Below, piece by piece: positions 57,381 through 64,000 of a stretch of DNA of 64,000 nucleotides (within the stretch, counting starts at the first letter, position 1; each line of letters opens with the position of its first letter). The notes under the pieces are model-generated. The model worked only from the letters and a program-made list of their open reading frames with translations, was not told the origin of the DNA and searched no databases. Origin of the DNA: Mycobacterium bourgelatii (lineage in GTDB: Bacteria > Actinomycetota > Actinomycetes > Mycobacteriales > Mycobacteriaceae); contig NZ_BLKZ01000001.1 in NCBI RefSeq assembly GCF_010723575.1, forward strand, positions 1,054,001 to 1,118,000. The letters run 5' to 3'. The position numbers were made by a program, and so were the translations under genes.

Positions 57381-58358
57381 TCAGACGGATTTTTGTGAGG
57401 GCGGCGCAACTACCGGCAGTATGTCGCGAACCTCGCGGAAGGTCATGGTTTCGCGCAGGCCGAGGTATTCTCCGTCGAACTGGACGGCGGCCGGCTCCCG
57501 CATGCGTGTGACGCGCACGTAACTGACGTCGTCATCGCGGATCAGTTGCTTGGCTTCGAGCTTGGGCCGCTTGGCCATGAGCTGGCGGAGCAATCTGATC
57601 GTGGGAAAGAACTTCATGCTGGTCAGCGCGAACAGGCCGAGGCCGGTCTCGAAGCTGCAACCCGGGTTGGTGACCATCGGCCGGTTGCTGCTGTAGGTCC
57701 ACACGTTCGTGTTGCACACCCAGACGAAGTGCACGCCCGGAATGGGCTCGCCCTCGGGGAGCTCCAAAATGAGGTTCGGGTCGCGGCGGCTGAACCGCAC
57801 TGAGACGGGCGTGGCGATCCGCCAGTAGTTCAACGGCGTGACCTTGACACCCTGGCGCCGTTTCTCTTCGACCGCGGCTACCACCTCGGCGTCGACGCCG
57901 ACGCCGGCGTTGACGATTGCCCAGACCTCGCCGCAGTCGATCAGGCCGATGCGGCGCCAGTTCCCGGTCCGCTCGTGCACGTCGAGCAGTTGGATGAGTT
58001 GGTTGCTGGCGGCGGCGGGATCGATCGGTATTCCCAGCGCCCTGGCCAGTACATTCGCCGAGCCGCCGGGGATGATTCCGACCGCGGGCACCTTTGTACG
58101 CAGCTGGTCGGGTGCCGTCTGGTCCGGGCGGCCGAGCATGCCGTTGACCACCGCGCTGACCGTCCCGTCGCCACCGTGCACGACGACGAGGTCGTATCCG
58201 TCCGCGGCCGCGGCCTTGCCGAGTTCGAAGGCGTGGCCGGAGTACGCGGTCTGCTCGACGGTGAGTTCGACGCGGCTCTCCAGGGCGTGCGCCACCAGTT
58301 CACGAGCTGCCGGCGTGATGCTGGTGGCAATGGGGTTGACGATCAACATGGCACGCAT
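57381..58358 (-). CDS. Diacylglycerol/lipid kinase family protein
   Basis: A 325-residue DAGK/LCB5-fold lipid kinase: LIVNPIATS at the N-terminus, VHGGDGTVSAVVNG (GGDGT nucleotide loop), GIIPGGSANVLARALGIP, and GVGVDAEVV. It phosphorylates a lipid alcohol such as diacylglycerol; ortholog of Rv3218. Its 3' end is separated from the whiB1 start by the 278-base promoter region. Confidence 0.9.
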   Translation of the reverse strand: MRAMLIVNPIATSITPAARELVAHALESRVELTVEQTAYSGHAFELGKAAAADGYDLVVVHGGDGTVSAVVNGMLGRPDQTAPDQLRTKVPAVGIIPGGSANVLARALGIPIDPAAASNQLIQLLDVHERTGNWRRIGLIDCGEVWAIVNAGVGVDAEVVAAVEEKRRQGVKVTPLNYWRIATPVSVRFSRRDPNLILELPEGEPIPGVHFVWVCNTNVWTYSSNRPMVTNPGCSFETGLGLFALTSMKFFPTIRLLRQLMAKRPKLEAKQLIRDDDVSYVRVTRMREPAAVQFDGEYLGLRETMTFREVRDILPVVAPPSQKSV

Positions 58359-58435
58359 GAGGCAAGAGCTTAGGGGGCATAACGACCTGGGCCGGACATC
58401 GACTGCACATTGTCGGCGCCGACTACGCTGACGCT

Positions 58436-58867
58436 GTGAACGCTGCAGCCCCGACCACCGTGCGCGGCGCAGGCTGGATTGTCGCGGTGCAAGGCGGCGC
58501 GGCGCTGGTGATGGCCGCCGTGTTGGTGGTGCGCAGCATCGCGGGAGCCGACCAGCACGTCGTCAACGGACTCGGCACCGCCCTGTGGTTTGTGCTGATT
58601 GGGGGAGGGGTGCTGGCCGGCGGGTGCGCACTGCTGGCCGGCAAGCGCTGGGGACGCGGTTTGGGTGTGTTCACTCAGCTGTTGCTGCTGCCGGTGGCGT
58701 GGTACCTGGCCGTCGGATCGCATCGGCCGCTTCTTGGAATCCCCGTGGCGCTGGTATCGCTGGCCGCACTGGTGTTGCTGTTCAGCCCGCCGTCTGTGCG
58801 TTGGGCGGCCGGCGACGATCAGCGCGGCCCGGCGAGCGCGGCCAGTTCGAGGCCGGATAAGCGATAG
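58436..58867 (+). CDS. Four-helix integral membrane protein, Rv3217c-like
   Basis: A 143-residue membrane protein with four hydrophobic segments (about residues 12-33, 47-66, 75-92, 98-117) and a charged C-terminal tail. It has no functional motif. The GTG start follows a divergent promoter with the lipid kinase gene. Its 3' end overlaps the convergent acetyltransferase gene by 49 bases. Confidence 0.85.
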   Translation: MNAAAPTTVRGAGWIVAVQGGAALVMAAVLVVRSIAGADQHVVNGLGTALWFVLIGGGVLAGGCALLAGKRWGRGLGVFTQLLLLPVAWYLAVGSHRPLLGIPVALVSLAALVLLFSPPSVRWAAGDDQRGPASAASSRPDKR

Positions 58868-59301
58868 GTGGTCCACTCGGACTGGGGCCGCGCGCCAACC
58901 CCGTCGTAGAGCGCGATGGCATCGACGTTCCAGTTCAGCACCGCCCATGACAGCCGCGTGTAGCCCTTGTCGACACATTCGCCGGCCAGCGTCGCCAGGA
59001 GTCGACGGGCCAGGCCGCGCCGTCGGAACTCCGGCCGCACGTAAAGGTCCTCCAGGTAAATGCCCGGGACGCCGTCCCAGGTGGAAAAGCTCAGAAACCA
59101 CACCGCCATCGCGGCGACTGCGCCGTCGACCTCGGCCACATGCCCGAATACGGTGGGGTGCTCGCCGAAAAGTGCCGCGGCAATTTGTGATTCGGTGACG
59201 GTGCATTGTTCGGGCGCCCGTTCGAACTCGGCGAGTTCGTGAATCATGGCCGCAATATCGGCGGCGTCTTGCGGTGCGGCGCGGCGGATGCCCTCAATCA
59301 C
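58819..59301 (-). CDS. GNAT N-acetyltransferase
   Basis: A 160-residue GNAT: IEGIRRAAPQDAADIAAMIH at the N-terminus, the acetyl-CoA loop VRPEFRRRGLARRLL, and LNWNVDAIALYDGVGA (spermine/diamine-acetyltransferase-like motif). Ortholog of Rv3216. The GTG start overlaps the end of entC by 8 bases, making it the third gene of the gpm2-entC unit. Substrate is unknown. Confidence 0.92.
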   Translation of the reverse strand: MIEGIRRAAPQDAADIAAMIHELAEFERAPEQCTVTESQIAAALFGEHPTVFGHVAEVDGAVAAMAVWFLSFSTWDGVPGIYLEDLYVRPEFRRRGLARRLLATLAGECVDKGYTRLSWAVLNWNVDAIALYDGVGARPQSEWTTYRLSGLELAALAGPR

Positions 59302-60409
59302 TCTTCACTCCCAGCGCGTTCAGTATGGTGGCGAATTTCGTTGTGGTTTCGTCCACTTCGTCATCGGGATCGGATTCGGCGACGATGCCGCCACCGGCGC
59401 GGGCCAGCGCGGTGCGGCGGTCGGCCGACAACTGTGCACAGCGGATCGACACCACCCAGCGCCCGTCGCCCTGTGCGTCGCACCAACCCACGGCGCCGGC
59501 ATAGAAGCCGCGGTCGCCCTCCAGTTCCGCGATGAGGCCAACGGCGTCCTTGGTGGGGACTCCGCCGACTGCGGGCGTGGGGTGCAAAGCCAAAGCCAGA
59601 TCTATTGCCGTCGTTGATGTTTCACGTAGCTGGCCGCTGATCGGGGTGCACAGGTGCCATACCGCCGCGGTGCGGCTCAGCTGTGGTTCGGGCGCGATGG
59701 TCAACTCGCGGCACAGCGGCTCCAGCGCCGCGCGCATGGTCTCGATGACCAACTGATGCTCGTGCCGGTTCTTGGCCGAACCGGCCAACGCGGCCCCGTT
59801 GGCGGCGTCGAGGTCGGGATCGTCGGCGCGCGGGGCGGAGCCGGCAAAGGGTTGGCACACGACTCGATCGCCGAAGCGGGCAACCAGAAGTTCCGGGCTG
59901 GCGCCGACCAGTGCCGCCCCCCGATAGTCGTCACCGGCCGGGGTCAGGTCGACGAGGTAGCCGTAAGCCGTCGGGTCGGCCTGGGTCAGCCGCCGCACGA
60001 TGGCGCGGGTGTCCAACGGGGCTTCGGCGGACAGCTGCAAGGCACGTGCCAGCACCACCTTTCGCAGCGAATTATCCGCTGCGGCAAGGTGATCAACCGC
60101 GCGGCCGATCCGCTCGCGATACTCGGCCCGCGGCGGGACGGAAGCGCCTACCCGCACCGCCGGCATCCGACCGGTCGGCCAGTCGGGCAGTGTCTCGGAA
60201 CGGCGGACCGCCCGCGGCGTTATCAGCGCCGCCGGCCGCGTCGCGTCGAAAGGCAACGCGCCCAACAATATTGGTGCGCCGCCGGAACGAAGTACTGCCT
60301 GCGCCGCGCGCACGTCGCTGAATTGTGCCGTAACTCCGTCGGCAACTACCGTCCCCCCGGGCCCGCTAAGTACGAAAGGCGGTTCGCTGGGCCAATCGCT
60401 CGGATTCAC
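59294..60409 (-). CDS. entC: Isochorismate synthase
   Basis: A 371-residue chorismate-utilising enzyme: HLAAADNSLRKVVLARAL, GASPELLV, CQPFAGSAPR, HEHQLVIETMR, HLCTPISGQL and GGGIVAESDPDDEVDET (Mg-binding Glu residues). Converts chorismate to isochorismate for menaquinone or related pathways. The GTG at 60409 overlaps the gpm2 stop; longer frames are not protein-like. Ortholog of Rv3215. Confidence 0.93.
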   Translation of the reverse strand: MNPSDWPSEPPFVLSGPGGTVVADGVTAQFSDVRAAQAVLRSGGAPILLGALPFDATRPAALITPRAVRRSETLPDWPTGRMPAVRVGASVPPRAEYRERIGRAVDHLAAADNSLRKVVLARALQLSAEAPLDTRAIVRRLTQADPTAYGYLVDLTPAGDDYRGAALVGASPELLVARFGDRVVCQPFAGSAPRADDPDLDAANGAALAGSAKNRHEHQLVIETMRAALEPLCRELTIAPEPQLSRTAAVWHLCTPISGQLRETSTTAIDLALALHPTPAVGGVPTKDAVGLIAELEGDRGFYAGAVGWCDAQGDGRWVVSIRCAQLSADRRTALARAGGGIVAESDPDDEVDETTTKFATILNALGVKSD

Positions 60410-61005
60410 AAGTCCAGATGCCCCTGCAGCCCCAGTGCGATGAGTTGGCGTACCCCGTGCTCGAACCCGCAGACCGCGATCGAGGCGGTGACCATGGCGA
60501 AGCGGCTGCCCTCGCGGATGGGCAGCTCGAGCCAGCGGGCGATCACCGCCCGGGAGAAGTGGCCATGGGTGACGAACAGCACGTCGCGGGATTCCATGTG
60601 CTCGAGCGCCAGCGCGATGGCAAGGTCGGCGCGGTCGCTGACCTGCTCGGGTGTCTCGCCATCCGGGCAACCTCGCGTCCAGACCAGCCAACCCGGTTCG
60701 GTTTCGCGGATTTGCGCCGTCGTCAGCCCCTCGTAGGAGCCGTAGTCCCATTCGGCAAGCAGCGGAGATACCTCGTCGACCGTTAGGTCGGCCAACCCGG
60801 CGGTGACCAGAGCCCGTTTACGCGGACTGCTGATCACCAGCGGGTTCGACAGCCCGAGCTCTCGTAAGGCTTGTCCGGCCAGGTCGGCCTGCACACGACC
60901 GGCTTCGGTCAGGTCGATGTCGGTCCGACCCGTGTGCTGGCCCGATTTCGACCATTTGGTTTCACCATGGCGCATCAGCAGCAGTCTGTGGTTGTGCAGG
61001 CCCAT
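60406..61005 (-). CDS. gpm2: Histidine phosphatase (phosphoglycerate mutase-like), Gpm2
   Basis: A 199-residue protein with the phosphohistidine motif LLMRHGETKWS and catalytic FVTHGHFSR, plus AEWDYGSYEGLT. The M. tuberculosis ortholog Rv3214 acts as an acid phosphatase, not as a glycolytic mutase. Its stop overlaps the entC start. Confidence 0.93.
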   Translation of the reverse strand: MGLHNHRLLLMRHGETKWSKSGQHTGRTDIDLTEAGRVQADLAGQALRELGLSNPLVISSPRKRALVTAGLADLTVDEVSPLLAEWDYGSYEGLTTAQIRETEPGWLVWTRGCPDGETPEQVSDRADLAIALALEHMESRDVLFVTHGHFSRAVIARWLELPIREGSRFAMVTASIAVCGFEHGVRQLIALGLQGHLDL

Positions 61006-61091
61006 GCCGAGATTGTGCCCGAGACACGCCAGAAGCCATGCCGGGCCTGCTGCCCCGACCGGAATGAGCGATACATGTCAGGATGGGCCTT

Positions 61092-61892
61092 GTGACAGAA
61101 ATGCGGGTACTGGCTGTGGCCAACCAGAAGGGTGGTGTGGCCAAGACGACCACGGTCGCCTCGCTGGGTGCGGCAATGGTGGACAAGGGACGGCGAGTGC
61201 TACTGGTCGACCTGGATCCGCAGGGCTGCTTGACCTTCTCACTTGGCCAGGATCCAGACAAACTGGCGGTGTCGGTGCACGAGGTGTTGCTCGGTGAGGT
61301 CGAACCGAACGCAGCGCTGGTGTCGACGGTCGAGGGGATGACGCTGCTACCGGCCAACATTGACCTGGCCGGCGCGGAAGCGATGCTCTTGATGCGGGCC
61401 GGCCGCGAATATGCGCTCAAGCGCGCGCTGGCCAAGCTCGCCGACGACTTCGACGTCGTGATCATCGACTGCCCCCCGTCGCTGGGGGTGCTCACACTCA
61501 ACGGGTTGACCGCCGCCGACGAGGTGATCGTGCCGCTGCAGTGCGAGACGCTGGCACACCGCGGGGTTGGACAGTTCCTGCGCACCGTCGCCGATGTCCA
61601 GCAGATCACCAACCCGAAACTGCGGCTGCTGGGTGCGCTGCCGACGCTTTACGACTCGCGAACCACCCACACCCGCGACGTGCTGCTCGACGTCGCAGAC
61701 CGATACCAGCTGCCGGTGCTGGCGCCGCCGATCCCGCGCACGGTGCGCTTCGCCGAAGCCAGCGCGTCCGGGGCCTCGGTGCTGGCAGGCCGCAAGAACA
61801 AGGGCGCGATCGCCTACCGAGAGCTGGCGCAGGCGCTGCTCAAGCACTGGAAGTCCGGCAAGCCGCTGCCGACGTTTGAGGTAGAGGTCTAG
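61092..61892 (+). CDS. ParA/Soj-family ATPase (Rv3213c-like)
   Basis: A 266-residue deviant-Walker ATPase: NQKGGVAKTTTVASLG (signature Lys in K-G-G-V-A-K-T), VLLVDLDPQGCLT, and VVIIDCPPSLGVLT. GTG 61092 gives VTEMRVLAVANQKGG, the length of Rv3213c; an ATG at 61083 is possible. There is no adjacent parB, so it is not the chromosomal parA. Confidence 0.92.
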   Translation: MTEMRVLAVANQKGGVAKTTTVASLGAAMVDKGRRVLLVDLDPQGCLTFSLGQDPDKLAVSVHEVLLGEVEPNAALVSTVEGMTLLPANIDLAGAEAMLLMRAGREYALKRALAKLADDFDVVIIDCPPSLGVLTLNGLTAADEVIVPLQCETLAHRGVGQFLRTVADVQQITNPKLRLLGALPTLYDSRTTHTRDVLLDVADRYQLPVLAPPIPRTVRFAEASASGASVLAGRKNKGAIAYRELAQALLKHWKSGKPLPTFEVEV

Positions 61893-61900
61893 TTCACCGG

Positions 61901-61958
61901 CGAGCAGACGCAAACTCGTACGAAAACCACGGAATTTATACGAGTTTGCGTCTGCTCG
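61901..61958. terminator. Bidirectional terminator hairpin after the ParA-like gene
   Basis: Perfect 20-bp stem: CGAGCAGACGCAAACTCGTA (61901-61920) with 61939-61958, 18-base A/T-rich loop. It sits between convergent genes and shares the GAGCAGACGCAAA outer sequence with the 19182-19243 hairpin. Confidence 0.85.
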
Positions 61959-61967
61959 CGGGGAAAG

Positions 61968-63179
61968 TTAGCCGAGCACGGCGACGGTATCGCCGCGCTG
62001 TTCGATCACCTTGGAACCCGAGACGATCGGGATGACCGGCGCATCGCTGGGCGGCCGGTCCACCGCGATGGTGCGCAGGTATTCGCCGTTGACCGGGTCG
62101 TACACGCCGATGCCGCCAGTGATCGGAACCAGCAGCTGACTGGCCATCATCACGCCGGGTCCCAGCACATTCACCGTCTCACCCGAGGCGATGGTGTACC
62201 GCTCGGCCAGGTTGGCCGCATCGAAAACGATCACCTGGTCGCCGGTCCACCACGTCACCACGCTGCCGGACTGCGACACCACGGCCGCGGACGACGGCGG
62301 TTTGGTCAACGACTTCGTCGACACGACGGCACCGGTTTGGTCGACGACGTCGACCCTGGGCTGCGGTGACGGCAAATACACCGCGGTGTAGGTCTGCGAC
62401 ACGACGAGCACCCGGGCACCCGACCCGAGCCGAACCCCAGGCTCGGCCACGGAGTGTTGTTCGGGCTCGTCTTCTTCCTTGCCGGCGCGCAGCAGCAGCA
62501 GCTTCAAGTCCTGGTCGCCGCATGACTCGAGCACCGATACCCCTGACGGGCCGGCCGCTGCCGACTCCAGGAAGCAACCCGAGTTCAGGCCACGGTTCAC
62601 CGGTTTCACCCGAGCGTCGGTCTCGCCGTACGACAGCATCCGCACCATGTCCGAGCGCCACTGCTCCAGCCGCGTGTTCCCCGCCGACAACACGGTCGAG
62701 CCGTCCGAGGAGAGTCGCACATGATCGTCGGCGTAGCTGCTGCGGGCGGGTCCGCGCCGACCGGTCGATCCGTCAATCGTGCTGACCTGGCCGCAGCCAC
62801 GGCCGTCGCGATAAACCGCGACGGCGTAGTGGTAAACCCAGCTCACACCGCACAAATCGGTGTCACGGGCATAGCTCCACAGCGATTCGCCGGTGGTCGG
62901 GTCGCGACCTTCCACCTGACGGCCGTTCGCAGTGACCACCGTGCCGCCCACCGCCACCGGTACGCGGGTGCCGGGGCTTGGGGCGGTCCACAGTTGCCTC
63001 AGTGACTCGGGGACCTCGCGCGCCGGCGACGGGTTGGTTGCCGGAACGGCGGCGGGCCTGCTGATCGTGGCGCGGGCGTCACTGGTCCACCAGATCAGCG
63101 CCGCTACCGCGGCCACGACAACCACGATCGCCGCGGCGGCCACGATGTCGCCCTTGGTGCGGCGTTCGGGTTTGACCAT
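61968..63179 (-). CDS. Membrane-anchored beta-propeller-like protein, Rv3212-like
   Basis: A 403-residue protein with a cytoplasmic basic start, one transmembrane helix (about residues 13-32) and an extracytoplasmic domain with repeated PQQ/WD-like segments (DPTTGESLWSYARDTD, VSTIDGSTGRRG, GIGVYDPVNGEYLRTI) and several Cys likely in disulfides. It corresponds to Rv3212, of unknown function. Confidence 0.88.
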   Translation of the reverse strand: MVKPERRTKGDIVAAAAIVVVVAAVAALIWWTSDARATISRPAAVPATNPSPAREVPESLRQLWTAPSPGTRVPVAVGGTVVTANGRQVEGRDPTTGESLWSYARDTDLCGVSWVYHYAVAVYRDGRGCGQVSTIDGSTGRRGPARSSYADDHVRLSSDGSTVLSAGNTRLEQWRSDMVRMLSYGETDARVKPVNRGLNSGCFLESAAAGPSGVSVLESCGDQDLKLLLLRAGKEEDEPEQHSVAEPGVRLGSGARVLVVSQTYTAVYLPSPQPRVDVVDQTGAVVSTKSLTKPPSSAAVVSQSGSVVTWWTGDQVIVFDAANLAERYTIASGETVNVLGPGVMMASQLLVPITGGIGVYDPVNGEYLRTIAVDRPPSDAPVIPIVSGSKVIEQRGDTVAVLG

Positions 63180-63216
63180 GCGGGAGCGCGGCTTGGGGCG
63201 GGGTTAGTGCGCCGGA

Positions 63217-64000
63217 TTAGCTCGCCGACACGGCGGCGTCGGCGGGCTTGCGGCGACGACGGCGACGACGGCTCGGCCCCGAACCGGCGGACGGTGACTC
63301 GGACCCTGCGCCCGTCGCGGCCTCAGCGGGACTTTCGCTAGCCGTGGTGGCCGTCGGGTGCCCGGTGACCGGCTTGCCGCCGCGGGTGCGCCGACGGCTT
63401 CTATTGCTCCGCGCGCGGGGCGCCTTCTGCTCGGCGCCGCCCTCTGTCTCCCGCGTTTCGCGCGCTTCACGGCGGGTTGACGACGTCTTGTGGGGCTTGC
63501 CAATCGAACCCCCCGCGTCGGTCGGGATGCCGAGCTCGGCGTACAGGTGCGGCGAGCTGGAATAGGTTTCGGCGGGGTCGGGCGAGCCCAGGCCCAGCGC
63601 TTTGTCGATCATCAACCAGCGGGGCAGTTCGTCCCAGTCCACCAGCGTGACCGCGACTCCCGTGCGGCCGGCCCGGCCGGTGCGGCCGATCCGGTGGACG
63701 TACATCTTCTCGTCCTCGGGGCACTGGTAGTTGATGACGTGGGTGACGTCGTCGATGTCGATCCCACGAGCGGCCACGTCGGTGGCAACCAGCACGTCGA
63801 TTTCCCTGGAACGGAATGCTTTGAGCGCCTTCTCGCGCGCAATCTGTCCCAGGTCGCCGTGCACGGCGCCCACCTTGAAGCCGCGCTCGTTCAATTCGTC
63901 GGCAACCTTCTGAGCGGTGCGCTTGGTGCGGGTGAAGATCATCGTCGCGCCCCGGTCGCGAACCTGCAGCACGCGGCTGACCAACTCGATCTTGTCCAGC
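63217..64000 (-). CDS. rhlE: DEAD-box RNA helicase RhlE, C-terminal part (cut by window end)
   Basis: The window holds the C-terminal ~260 residues of a DEAD-box helicase: MIFTRTKRTAQKVADEL, VLVATDVAARGIDIDDV, HRIGRTGRAGRTG (motif VI), then a basic Arg/Gly/Ser-rich tail ending RRRRRRRKPADAAVSAS. These enzymes remodel rRNA and act in RNA decay. Ortholog of Rv3211. The N-terminal motor domain lies beyond 64000. Confidence 0.93.
   Translation of the reverse strand, partial: LDKIELVSRVLQVRDRGATMIFTRTKRTAQKVADELNERGFKVGAVHGDLGQIAREKALKAFRSREIDVLVATDVAARGIDIDDVTHVINYQCPEDEKMYVHRIGRTGRAGRTGVAVTLVDWDELPRWLMIDKALGLGSPDPAETYSSSPHLYAELGIPTDAGGSIGKPHKTSSTRREARETRETEGGAEQKAPRARSNRSRRRTRGGKPVTGHPTATTASESPAEAATGAGSESPSAGSGPSRRRRRRRKPADAAVSAS

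Noticed and set aside
61092..61892. Chromosome partition parA
   Set aside because: There is no adjacent parB or parS, and the order matches Rv3213c, a separate ParA-like ATPase.

Overview
The window is high-GC DNA from a Mycobacterium, most likely a non-tuberculous species. The evidence is gene content and order: alkB-rubA-rubB-tetR, sahH, tmk, mtrA-mtrB-lpqB, hpf/MPY, secA1, tgs3, ppk2, desA3 and its reductase, rsgA, aroA, sigH-rshA, a biotinylated mini-protein, pdtaS, whiB1, entC, gpm2 and rhlE. This is, from memory, the M. tuberculosis Rv3252c-to-Rv3211 segment in the same relative order, and several proteins (MtrA, SecA1, WhiB1, SigH, the 71-residue biotin protein) look nearly identical to their M. 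tuberculosis counterparts. Comparisons to M. tuberculosis are from recall, not from a search.

Layout. 1-1211: end of an alkane hydroxylase operon with two rubredoxins and a TetR repressor. 1242-8801: sahH with a structured leader, tmk, the MtrAB-LpqB envelope/cell-cycle signalling operon and an unknown protein. 8797-10791: a 93-bp tandem repeat, a Pro/Val/Ala-rich secreted protein and an L,D-transpeptidase. 10964-15908: ComF-like phosphoribosyltransferase, ribosome hibernation factor, an 8-copy 55-bp tandem repeat, and secA1.

15956-26689 is an accessory stretch. It first holds an unknown gene, an HD-domain/LuxR regulator and a MddA-like methyltransferase, with the same 16-bp palindrome (TGAGGC-N4-GCCTCA) about 35 bp ahead of both outer genes. 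It then holds a five-gene overlapping operon: coiled-coil protein, ClpB-like AAA+ ATPase, NrdG-like radical-SAM protein, zinc-ribbon-FHA protein and a transmembrane Ser/Thr kinase. The kinase reading frame is broken by one base, and a 26-codon relic resembling the start of a PP2C phosphatase sits between FHA and kinase. This is the best candidate here for an undescribed system.

26740-32928: storage lipid, polyphosphate and membrane desaturation genes (tgs3, ppk2, reductase-desA3 with palindromic operators). 33000-42944: a second accessory block for oxidation of a cyclic or steroid-like substrate (AraC regulator, enoyl-CoA hydratase, Baeyer-Villiger-type monooxygenase, ChoD-like oxidase, beta-keto acid cleavage enzyme, NmrA-type reductase, thiolase, HxlR regulator). 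43026-46114: rsgA-aroA divergent from an SRAP/HMCES abasic-site protein. 46158-52599: small secreted proteins, dehydrogenases, a YbaK-like deacylase, a DUF2254 membrane protein and a secreted protein made of five-residue N-V-P-P/D-V repeats. 52748-64000: core genes from an SDR through sigH-rshA, the 24-residue ribosomal protein bL37 (too short for ordinary gene finders), pdtaS, whiB1, a lipid kinase, entC-gpm2, a ParA-like ATPase and the 3' part of rhlE.

No tRNA, rRNA, insertion sequence or CRISPR array was recognised. Both ends of the window cut genes (alkB at the left, rhlE at the right).
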